A stretch of DNA of 9,019 nt from Bacilli bacterium (GTDB lineage Bacteria; Bacillota_I; Bacilli_A; RFN20; CAG-826). Location: the NCBI GenBank assembly GCA_016296285.1, contig JAEDJP010000051.1, forward strand, positions 1-9,019, given 5' to 3'. The notes under the pieces were generated by a model, which saw nothing but the letters and a program-made list of their open reading frames with translations, was not told the origin of the DNA and did not search any database. The translations under genes and the position numbers were made by a program. Positions 1 through 6,191 of the stretch are shown here, one piece after another. The number at the start of each line of letters is the position of its first letter. The first letter of the stretch is position 1.

Positions 1-6
1 TATAAG
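1..6 (+). promoter_or_regulatory. possible -10 box for the lipoprotein operon
   Basis: TATAAG at the very edge of the window matches the -10 consensus at five of six bases. It would place the transcription start near base 13 and give a leader of about 34 nt that includes the ribosome binding site. The -35 region lies outside the window, so this cannot be confirmed. Confidence 0.25.
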
Positions 7-30
7 ATTTTGGCGCTACGTTCAGACGAA

Positions 31-36
31 GGAGGA
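31..36 (+). promoter_or_regulatory. ribosome binding site of the PrsA-like lipoprotein gene
   Basis: GGAGGA lies 10 nt before the ATG at 47, followed directly by a Lys-rich signal peptide start. It fixes the start of the 700-residue lipoprotein. Confidence 0.8.
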
Positions 37-46
37 ACGAATCCAC

Positions 47-2149
47 ATGAAAAAAGGAAAACTCCTCACCATTGCAACTGGCCTCGCAGCAATCGCTACT
101 CTCGCGGGCTGCAACGAAACCAGTTACAAAGAGGGTGTCGCCATCACATTCACCAACGCAGACGGAACGCGGACGGAATATTCTGCCAAGGATCTCTTCG
201 AAGATTACCAAGACAGCGTGTCCACCGCGAGCACGGATTTCAGCAAAGTTAAGGAAATCTTGATCCGCAAGTATTATGAAGGCAGAAGCGGCGACATTGA
301 GGAACTCAAGAAAAAAGCCTCGACCGATGTCGAAGCCATCAAGAACCAGGCGCAGAGCAACGCCAACAACAACGGAACCACCTATGCCGCCGAGCTCGAG
401 ACCCTTCTCCAAGGGGAAGACGTGAAGAACGTCGAAGAGCTCTACCAAAAGAAGCTTTACGCTGCCGAGCTCGAGAAGTTCGAGAAGGACTACAAAGCGG
501 GCGACAACCTCAAGTACATCCGCGACGGCAAGCGCGATGACGGCTCCGATTTCTTCCCGGCCGACGCCAACTTCGGCAAGGGGAGCGCCGGTTACATCGA
601 AACCCGCATGCCCTACAACGTCTCGCACATCCTTTTGGAAGCGAGCGGCGCGAACGAATCCGACGCCACGAGCACCCCGCTCAGCGAAACCGAGGCCAAG
701 ACCTTTGGCGACGTCATCCTCATGATGGCGGGCTCCGACACCGAGGATAGCCACTACGGCCACACCTCCGTCGGGGAGAAGCGCCTCAGCTTCGGCACCC
801 TCGCCAAGACCTATTCCAAAGACACCGGTTCCGGCGAATCTTATGGCAACCTCGGCGTCATGGACATCGATACGTCCTTCGTCCAAGGCTTCCAGTATGG
901 CGTTTACGCGTACGACACCTTGTTCAATCAGCAGAACGCCTCTTCTTCCCTCGCCGCGAACCTCAAGTTCTCGAGCGAGGCGACCTACCGCAACGCCAAG
1001 GGCGAGGAGAAACCCTTGAGCGACGCGACTTCCGCAAGCGGCGTCTTCGGCGAAATCGGCCAAATCCCCTTCGGCGCGGCCGTCGCCCTCGCCAATGACG
1101 AGGTCCAGAAGAACTTCCCGAGCCAGACCTTCAAAGTCAACGACGGCAACACGGCCTACATGCCGCGCAACGTCATCTGGAACAAGTACTTCAACTCCCA
1201 CCGCATCGCCGTCATCACCCCGAACCGCATCGCCTACAATGACGTCGTCGAATCCGGGTTCAACACGAGCGTCGCCGAAACCATCGGCGCCTCCTACGTC
1301 GAAGCGAGCGGCGCCTACAAGATGAGCGCCGAGCTCGCGAGCTGGAAGGGTACCGTGGACGCGGGCTATGCCGCGCTTCCCGGCTTCCAATACGACACCA
1401 AGGGCATTCTCCCGAACGTGAAAGACGCAAGCGGCACCGCCACGAACGTCCTCACCAACGAGAAGGGCCAGATCATCCTCGCCGTCCGCGGGGATTCCGG
1501 CACCAAGGGCATCCACTTCATCGTCGTCGATCGTTCCCCGCTCTCCGAGTATGGCACCCGCATCGAGGCCAACAAGATCGTTTCCAACGACGAGGCCTAC
1601 TACACCGCCAACAAGGGCACCGCGGACATCACGAACCTCTCCGAATACTTCACCTTCGAGAACCCGAGCACCAGCACCTCTTACCCGACCTACGTCAAGG
1701 GTGGCGCGGAAGAGAACAAGACGACCCTCATCTCGCAGGGCCTCGTCGCCGACAAGACCGTCTACCAAAAGAACATCGACAAGTTCAAGAGCACGGTTTC
1801 GGGCTTCAACAGCGACATCATGGAAACCTATGAGGTCCAGAAGCTCGTCGCTGACACGGGCGCCGAATTCAACACGGCGAACGCGAGCGTCAAGAAAGTC
1901 GTCGACAACATCTACAACTACTCGCAGCAAAAGCGTCGGAAAGCCTCGGAAGACGCCCGGAAGTCCTTGGATGACTCCTGGACCAAATACGCCGAGTTCC
2001 TCGTCCGCGAGGATGAATCCCGTGCCTTGCGCGTGAAGGGCGACCAAAAGCTCATCACCGAAGCCGCGGCCATCCTCTACAACACCGAGGACGCCAAGAA
2101 CAAGGTCAACGCCTGGGGCAATGGCGGCGCCTGCTATGAGAAGCGTTAA
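47..2149 (+). CDS. PrsA-like peptidyl-prolyl isomerase lipoprotein, 700 aa
   Basis: Likely an extracytoplasmic foldase anchored to the outer face of the membrane. The N-terminus is a lipoprotein signal peptide: MKKGK, a hydrophobic stretch, then lipobox L19-A-G-C22. Residues about 45-160 are charged and helical, resembling the chaperone N-domain of PrsA/SurA proteins. VSHILL (192-197) followed by FGTLAKTYSKDTGS (249-262), YGNLG (266-270) and FVQGF (278-282) is the order of motifs in a parvulin domain, where one expects HIL, F..LAK.YS.D..S, GG.LG and FV..F. The expected closing strand (family: G-H-I-I-x-V) may be KGIHFIVVD (487-495), about 200 residues later, so the domain seems interrupted by an insertion at roughly 295-485. 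Residues 570-690 are again helical and charged. At 700 aa it is more than twice the length of typical PrsA (about 290 aa). Catalytic activity is unproven: the second Gly of the usual GG pair is Tyr-Gly here. It is the first gene of a two-lipoprotein unit. Confidence 0.75.
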   Translation: MKKGKLLTIATGLAAIATLAGCNETSYKEGVAITFTNADGTRTEYSAKDLFEDYQDSVSTASTDFSKVKEILIRKYYEGRSGDIEELKKKASTDVEAIKNQAQSNANNNGTTYAAELETLLQGEDVKNVEELYQKKLYAAELEKFEKDYKAGDNLKYIRDGKRDDGSDFFPADANFGKGSAGYIETRMPYNVSHILLEASGANESDATSTPLSETEAKTFGDVILMMAGSDTEDSHYGHTSVGEKRLSFGTLAKTYSKDTGSGESYGNLGVMDIDTSFVQGFQYGVYAYDTLFNQQNASSSLAANLKFSSEATYRNAKGEEKPLSDATSASGVFGEIGQIPFGAAVALANDEVQKNFPSQTFKVNDGNTAYMPRNVIWNKYFNSHRIAVITPNRIAYNDVVESGFNTSVAETIGASYVEASGAYKMSAELASWKGTVDAGYAALPGFQYDTKGILPNVKDASGTATNVLTNEKGQIILAVRGDSGTKGIHFIVVDRSPLSEYGTRIEANKIVSNDEAYYTANKGTADITNLSEYFTFENPSTSTSYPTYVKGGAEENKTTLISQGLVADKTVYQKNIDKFKSTVSGFNSDIMETYEVQKLVADTGAEFNTANASVKKVVDNIYNYSQQKRRKASEDARKSLDDSWTKYAEFLVREDESRALRVKGDQKLITEAAAILYNTEDAKNKVNAWGNGGACYEKR

Positions 2150-2151
2150 TC

Positions 2152-2160
2152 AAGGAGGAG
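2152..2160 (+). promoter_or_regulatory. ribosome binding site of the second lipoprotein gene
   Basis: AAGGAGGAG ends 5 nt before the ATG at 2166. It decides the start: an in-frame ATG at 2121 lies inside the preceding gene, has no such site and would put 15 residues in front of an otherwise perfect signal peptide. Confidence 0.85.
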
Positions 2161-2165
2161 CAACC

Positions 2166-3800
2166 ATGAAATTCACCCGTACCCTTTCCGCGACCTTCCT
2201 TGCCGCGATGACCCTCGGCCTCGCTTCCTGCGACGTCGAAATGGATCTTGCTTCCGCCGATCGCGACGAAGTCATCCTCAACAACGCCGACATCTTCGCG
2301 AACAAGCTCGGCGACCTCTATGACGACGTCGTCACTTCCGGCGATTCCAACAGCGAACGCATCCTCAACAACATCCTCTTCCTCTACGCCAAGAGCTACT
2401 TCGGCGACTTCTACGAGGATTACGAGGCGGATGGCACCCTCAAGGCCGGCGTCAAGCCGAGCGCCTTCGTCGGCGAAGACGATGTCCTCGACACCGCGAA
2501 AGCCAAGGACTTCTACAATTCCATCAAAACCTCGATCATGAAATCCTTCTGGACGGCCGTCAACAACTCGACCTACCAGAAGAACAAGGAATTTGACGAA
2601 AAGCTCTTCGTCAAAGCCCAGCAAGGCGACCTCTATTCCTTCCCCGAGACCGCGACCTACGCGAAGAAACTCGTCCGTGGCGAGCACACCTACCAAGATG
2701 TCCTCAGCTTCTTCCACGTCTCCGAGTTCGGCGCCTTCCGCGATTATTACAAGGATTATATCGCCCGCGCGTTGCTCCCGAACGCCTACCGCAAGGCTCT
2801 CGTCGAGCAATACCTGATCGACACGAACTACGGCACCCTCGGCCGTTCCTACGCCCGCAAGGTCGAATACGTCGCGCTCCCGAACCTCGACAAGTTCGAG
2901 GACTCGACCCGTTCCCTCGTTCGTTCTTACTGCAAGCTCGTCCTCTCCAAGGCGGATTCCGCCCTCGGCGAGAAAGCCGCGACCTACAAGAAGCTCGACT
3001 TCCTCGATAAGCTCTATCAGGGCATCGTCGAAGATCCCGTCGAGAAGGCCTTCGCCGACACGATTTACGCGGATGCCGGCTTCAACCCGATCGCGGTCGA
3101 AACCCCGAGTGGCGTCGTGAATTCCTATCGCGAAACCACCTACGGCCAGTTGCTCGACGACTACAGCAAGATCAACACCTCCCGTTGGGAAGAAGGCACC
3201 TCGACCGACTTCACGAGCGGTGGCGCCTATAGCGCAGCGACCGGCCTCGACATGAAGACCCGCGACATCCTCGCGGCCTCCAAAGTCACCCGTGGCTGGT
3301 ACACCTCGAGCGGCCTCAGCGACCTCCCGAGCACGATGAAAACCCGCCTCTTCAAGACCCAAGTCGCGAACGAGGTCGACGATCCGAAATACGAATCGAC
3401 CCCGGCTGATACGACCGTCAAGGCGAACTTCACCTGGCGCGTTCAAGGCGAGTACTATCTCCGTCCCGAGACCTTCCAAAGCGGCGAAGAATATCCGTAC
3501 GCGATGTATGATGACTCGAGCAAGACCTGGTACATCGTCCGCGTCGACGAGGCGGTCAAGGCGACCAAGCTCGTCCAGGACGTCGAGGACTCCGATTCCT
3601 CCTACGCCAAGCGCCCGAGCGATGGCAGCCAAGGCGAGACCTTGAACCAAATCGTCTGGAATGTCGCGGACCTCATCGCCGACGGCGACTCCTACAAGAA
3701 AGCCGCCCGCCAGCACTACGTCGAAGCCATGTCCATGGACTTCCACGACGACGACATCTATTCTTACTTCGAAACGACCTTCCCGGATCTCTTCGATTAA
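2166..3800 (+). CDS. lipoprotein of unknown function, companion of the PrsA-like protein, 544 aa
   Basis: A clear lipoprotein: MKFTRT, a hydrophobic core and lipobox L19-A-S-C22, so it is predicted to be exported and attached to the membrane. I do not recognise a named domain. Residues 35-90 (acidic, helical, rich in Tyr, Phe and Asp) have the same general character and position as residues 45-85 of the upstream protein. KTWYIVRVDEA (453-463) resembles the last beta strand of a parvulin domain, and RKVEYVALP (231-239) could correspond to its first strand, but the F..LAK.YS.D and G.LG motifs are absent. A degenerate, non-catalytic member of the same PrsA/SurA-like family is therefore plausible but unproven. 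It starts 16 nt after the upstream stop and is followed by a terminator, so the two genes form one unit and may act together in folding exported proteins. The alternative is an unrelated lineage-specific lipoprotein. Confidence 0.7.
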   Translation: MKFTRTLSATFLAAMTLGLASCDVEMDLASADRDEVILNNADIFANKLGDLYDDVVTSGDSNSERILNNILFLYAKSYFGDFYEDYEADGTLKAGVKPSAFVGEDDVLDTAKAKDFYNSIKTSIMKSFWTAVNNSTYQKNKEFDEKLFVKAQQGDLYSFPETATYAKKLVRGEHTYQDVLSFFHVSEFGAFRDYYKDYIARALLPNAYRKALVEQYLIDTNYGTLGRSYARKVEYVALPNLDKFEDSTRSLVRSYCKLVLSKADSALGEKAATYKKLDFLDKLYQGIVEDPVEKAFADTIYADAGFNPIAVETPSGVVNSYRETTYGQLLDDYSKINTSRWEEGTSTDFTSGGAYSAATGLDMKTRDILAASKVTRGWYTSSGLSDLPSTMKTRLFKTQVANEVDDPKYESTPADTTVKANFTWRVQGEYYLRPETFQSGEEYPYAMYDDSSKTWYIVRVDEAVKATKLVQDVEDSDSSYAKRPSDGSQGETLNQIVWNVADLIADGDSYKKAARQHYVEAMSMDFHDDDIYSYFETTFPDLFD

Positions 3801-3810
3801 GGAATTGGAC

Positions 3811-3816
3811 TATAAT
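3811..3816 (+). promoter_or_regulatory. possible -10 box for the HIT gene
   Basis: A perfect TATAAT lies 49 nt before the HIT start codon in the only gap between the lipoprotein unit and the HIT gene. No convincing -35 hexamer is present 16-18 nt upstream (3787-3794 reads ATCTCTTC). TTGGAC directly abuts the box, so it cannot serve as a -35. Initiation about 7 nt downstream would start inside the left arm of the adjacent terminator hairpin. Confidence 0.35.
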
Positions 3817-3819
3817 GAT

Positions 3820-3847
3820 AGGGCAGGATTCATTCCTGCCCTTTCTT
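3820..3847 (+). terminator. intrinsic terminator of the lipoprotein operon
   Basis: AGGGCAGGA (3820-3828) and TCCTGCCCT (3834-3842) form a perfect 9-bp stem with a 5-nt loop (TTCAT), followed by a short T-rich run (TTTCTT). It starts 20 nt after the stop codon of the second lipoprotein gene. Confidence 0.85.
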
Positions 3848-3854
3848 CATCGTT

Positions 3855-3860
3855 AGGAGG
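3855..3860 (+). promoter_or_regulatory. ribosome binding site of the HIT gene
   Basis: AGGAGG is separated from the ATG at 3865 by only 4 nt, which is short. The start is still secure because the protein then begins exactly where HIT-family proteins begin (MKDIFCRIIDGEIP). The open frame continues upstream only into the preceding lipoprotein gene and the terminator. Confidence 0.75.
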
Positions 3861-3864
3861 ACTC

Positions 3865-4281
3865 ATGAAAGACATCTTCTGCCGCATCATCGACGGGGAA
3901 ATCCCGTGCGCCAAGGTCTACGAGGACGACGACGTTCTCGCGATTCTTGACATTTCCCAAACCACCAAAGGCCATACCTTGGTCATCCCAAAGGCCCATT
4001 GCAGCGACTTCCTAAGCGCCCCCAAAGAAACCATCGACAAGGTTTTCGCGGTCGCTCAGCGCATCGGGCAAGCCCAGATCAGCATGCTCGGGGCCAAAGG
4101 CGTGAACATCTTGAGCAACGTCGGAAGCGAGGCCGGTCAAAGCGTTCCCCATTTCCACGTCCACGTCATCCCGCGCTATGGCAAAGACAGCGGCTTCCAA
4201 GTCACGATGAAGGAACAAGACATTTCCTCCGTCGACCTCCCGCGTCTTGCGTGCGTGATTAAAGAAGGCATCAAGGAATAA
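3865..4281 (+). CDS. hit: HIT family (histidine triad) nucleotide-binding hydrolase, 138 aa
   Basis: A cytoplasmic Hint-type protein that, by family, hydrolyses nucleoside phosphoramidates or adenylated compounds such as aminoacyl- or lysyl-AMP. The N-terminal DIFCRIIDGEIP (3-14) and the LDISQTTKGHTLVIPK segment (28-43) are the usual nucleotide-binding strands. The triad is HFHVHV at 96-101, with H98 as the expected nucleophile and H96 and H100 flanking it. S93, two residues before the triad, also fits the family pattern (G-Q-S-V-P-H). Length agrees with bacterial Hit proteins of about 140 aa. The gene has its own terminator and possibly its own promoter, so it seems monocistronic. The physiological substrate cannot be read from sequence. 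Confidence 0.95.
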   Translation: MKDIFCRIIDGEIPCAKVYEDDDVLAILDISQTTKGHTLVIPKAHCSDFLSAPKETIDKVFAVAQRIGQAQISMLGAKGVNILSNVGSEAGQSVPHFHVHVIPRYGKDSGFQVTMKEQDISSVDLPRLACVIKEGIKE

Positions 4282-4283
4282 GG

Positions 4284-4303
4284 AAAAGGAGGCGAGCGCC
4301 TCC
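4284..4303 (-). terminator. intrinsic terminator of the minus-strand operon
   Basis: GGAGGC (4288-4293) and GCCTCC (4298-4303) form a 6-bp GC-rich stem with a 4-nt loop. Read on the minus strand the stem is followed by TTTT (4287-4284) and then CCTTATTCC. On the plus strand no T-run follows it, so it fits the transcript coming from yhaM. The short T-run makes it weaker than its neighbour. Confidence 0.65.
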
Positions 4304-4310
4304 CTTCCAT

Positions 4311-4335
4311 CCCGGGTTTTCGGACCCGGGTTTTT
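4311..4335 (+). terminator. intrinsic terminator of the HIT gene
   Basis: CCCGGGT (4311-4317) and ACCCGGG (4324-4330) make a perfect 7-bp stem with loop TTTCGG, followed by TTTTT (4331-4335). The T-run overlaps the stop codon of the opposing yhaM gene (4334-4336). On the minus strand no T-run follows the stem, so it acts on the plus-strand transcript. Confidence 0.9.
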
Positions 4336-5395
4336 ATTCGTCGAGATCGCGCAGCTCTTCTTCGAGGCTCGTCCCATAGGGGGCGTGCTCGGTCTTGGCG
4401 TCGCGGGGCAGATAGAAATAGCGGCCGTCGAGAGACAGGATACGACCGGTCGGCTCGCCGGGATTGACCCCCGAGTAGGCATTGTCGAGCACGAGCATCT
4501 TCGCGTCGAAATCGTCGATCAGGCTGATGGCGAGGGCTTCCCTCGTCAAAGGCAAGACCGGGGACCCGAATTCGTATTTGCCATGGTGCGAGAGGATGAT
4601 GTGCTCCATTTGCAAGGCGATTTCGTAACGGTGGAATTCCGGGGCGTTTTCCTTGGCAAGGCGATCTTGCTCTGCTTGCGGCAGCTCGGTGATCGCGTAA
4701 TACCCGAGCTCCTTCGCGGCTTCGCGGACCTCGGCCTGTCCAATCGAGATGTGGCCAACAAGCCTTCCTTGGATGGTGTAGAACGTCGCGTTCGGGCCGG
4801 AAAGTTCCATCACCTTGCCGATGTCGTGGATGAGGGTGCCCCCGATCATGAGGTCTCGGTTGAGCGAGGAATAGACGCGGCACACCTTGGCGGCGAGATC
4901 CGCCATCGTGACGCTGTGGTAAAGGAGGCCGGAAACGAACGCGTGGTGGTTGCGCGAGGCGGCGGGCCAATGCAAGTATTTGTCCTTGTATTTCTCAAGC
5001 AAGCGGATGACGAGGAACCGGATGGCCTCGTCCTCAATCGAGTCAAGATAGGCATCGAGCTTGGCTTCGAGTTCTTTCTCGGGGACGGGGGCGCTTGGGA
5101 TATAGGCGGACCAATCGATGTGGGTGTCATCGACTTTCTCGAGGCTCATGACCTTCATCTGCAGGCGATTCCCATAGGAAAGGACGTTCCCGACAACGTA
5201 AACGACCGTCCCTTTCTGGACGAGTTCCTCATCCCCAGGAAGGACATCCCATTTGCGGGCTTCCATGATGCCGCTGGCGTCTTGGAACGTGATGCTCAAA
5301 TACGGCTTATTCGCGTTGGAGACGCATTTCTTGACGTCCGCGATGAGGTAGCGGCCATACACCTGCGTCCCATCGGTCAAATCCTTAATCATCAT
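4334..5395 (-). CDS. yhaM: 3'-5' exoribonuclease YhaM family (OB-fold plus HD domain), 353 aa
   Basis: By family, a metal-dependent 3'-to-5' exonuclease acting on RNA and single-stranded DNA in the cytoplasm, trimming 3' ends. Residues 1-95 form the OB-type nucleic-acid-binding domain (YGRYLIADVKK, ITFQDASGIMEARKWD). The C-terminal HD domain carries NHH (149-151), LLYHS (157-161), the defining HDIGK (190-194), GHIS (215-218) and LSHHGK (268-273), which are the expected metal ligands, and an acidic LIDDFDAK segment (292-299). B. subtilis YhaM is about 314 aa, and the extra length here lies partly in the C-terminal tail. The start at 5395 was chosen because AGGAGG lies 9 nt before it; the ATG at 5401 is only 3 nt from that site and the ATG at 5392 is 12 nt away. 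The first 11 nt overlap the end of recX, so translation is probably coupled. Last gene of the minus-strand operon. Confidence 0.93.
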   Translation of the reverse strand: MMIKDLTDGTQVYGRYLIADVKKCVSNANKPYLSITFQDASGIMEARKWDVLPGDEELVQKGTVVYVVGNVLSYGNRLQMKVMSLEKVDDTHIDWSAYIPSAPVPEKELEAKLDAYLDSIEDEAIRFLVIRLLEKYKDKYLHWPAASRNHHAFVSGLLYHSVTMADLAAKVCRVYSSLNRDLMIGGTLIHDIGKVMELSGPNATFYTIQGRLVGHISIGQAEVREAAKELGYYAITELPQAEQDRLAKENAPEFHRYEIALQMEHIILSHHGKYEFGSPVLPLTREALAISLIDDFDAKMLVLDNAYSGVNPGEPTGRILSLDGRYFYLPRDAKTEHAPYGTSLEEELRDLDE

Positions 5396-6191
5396 TGCCA
5401 TTATCCTCCTCAAGCTCTTTGATGTCATCGTAGCGGTAGCCCTTGCGGATCAAGGCGCTTAGGATGCGCTCGCGCAACTCGTACCCGTCGTATTTCCTCT
5501 CGTAACGGATTTTTAGGGCGAAATAATCCCGGGTGAGGGCATTCCGTTCTTCTTCTGGGTCGTTCGTCGTCGCGACGTCATTCACGGCCTCGCGGGCGAT
5601 ATCCTCGTCGAAGCCTCGTTCCATGAGGCCTTCGATCATCTTCATCCTCTTTTTGGAATTCGGGACCTTGGATGCCTTCTTGTTCAAGATGGCGGCGTAA
5701 CGATCCGCCTTATCCTTCTCCTCTTCCGAAGGGAAGGAAAGCTTGGAAAGAATCGTGTCCGAAATGCCGCGTTTCCGGAGTTCGTAAAGGACCCGTTTCT
5801 TGCCATAGCAACGAAGGGAGGCGATGTCGGAGGCGTAGACTTTCGCGTAAAGGGCGTCGTTGAGGAATCCCGCTTCCTTGAGGCGGGAAAGGATGGAACG
5901 AGCGACCTCTTTCGAGGCGCCTTTGGCCTCGAGTTTCTTGCGCACCTCCGCGACGGTTTTGGTGTCGCTGAGGCACAGTTTCAAGGCATAGGCGTAATAG
6001 ACGTCGCTTTGAGACAAGGACACGAGTTTCGCATATTCTTTCTCGGACAGGGATTTCCCTTCGTAAAGGGGCATCTCCGTGAAGGAATCCGGGGTGAGGT
6101 TCAGCTTCTCCCCGTCGCTAAGGACGAGCAAAACGCCCGCTTTCTTGTAGGCGATGGATTCGATGGATTTACCAGTTTTGACGGCAGACAC
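5385..6191 (-). CDS. recX: regulatory protein RecX, 268 aa, GTG start
   Basis: RecX binds RecA filaments and modulates recombination and SOS induction. The protein has an N-terminal beta-rich extension (1-60), then helical repeats with the RecX pattern. KTVAEVRKKLEAKG (78-91), CYGKKRVLYELRKRG (128-142), SKKRMKMIEGLMERG (179-193) and YELRERILSALIRKG (237-251) each end in a basic residue plus Gly and are followed by an acidic helix. FLNDALYAKVYASD (109-122) matches the family core (F-x-D/N-D-x-x-Y-A). The length equals B. subtilis RecX (about 264 aa). No ATG is available near the expected start. GTG at 6191 has GGAGG 9 nt upstream and gives the right length, whereas the longer open frame up to 6305 only re-reads the glycosyltransferase gene. 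It overlaps that gene by 23 nt and yhaM by 11 nt. Confidence 0.93.
   Translation of the reverse strand: MSAVKTGKSIESIAYKKAGVLLVLSDGEKLNLTPDSFTEMPLYEGKSLSEKEYAKLVSLSQSDVYYAYALKLCLSDTKTVAEVRKKLEAKGASKEVARSILSRLKEAGFLNDALYAKVYASDIASLRCYGKKRVLYELRKRGISDTILSKLSFPSEEEKDKADRYAAILNKKASKVPNSKKRMKMIEGLMERGFDEDIAREAVNDVATTNDPEEERNALTRDYFALKIRYERKYDGYELRERILSALIRKGYRYDDIKELEEDNGNDD
5405..5410 (-). promoter_or_regulatory. ribosome binding site of yhaM inside recX
   Basis: AGGAGG on the minus strand encodes part of the acidic C-terminus of RecX (codons for Glu-Glu-Asp) and lies 9 nt before the ATG at 5395. It decides between three closely spaced ATG codons. Confidence 0.75.

Noticed and set aside
2106..3746. 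546-codon open frame on the minus strand opposite the second lipoprotein gene
   Set aside because: It is a mirror of biased codon use (few TTA, CTA and TCA codons on the coding strand). Its product is a monotonous Val/Gly/Glu/Asp-rich sequence without motifs, it has no ribosome binding site, and the plus strand has a signal peptide, lipobox and strong ribosome binding site.
3661..3864. Longer N-terminus for the HIT protein starting at 3661
   Set aside because: It would re-read the end of the second lipoprotein gene and run through its terminator. The ATG at 3865 has AGGAGG upstream and matches the family N-terminus.
4385..5422. 345-codon open frame on the plus strand opposite yhaM
   Set aside because: It lies entirely antisense to a gene with clear OB and HD motifs. 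Its product has the same Val/Asp/Gly-rich shadow composition and there is no ribosome binding site or recognisable domain.
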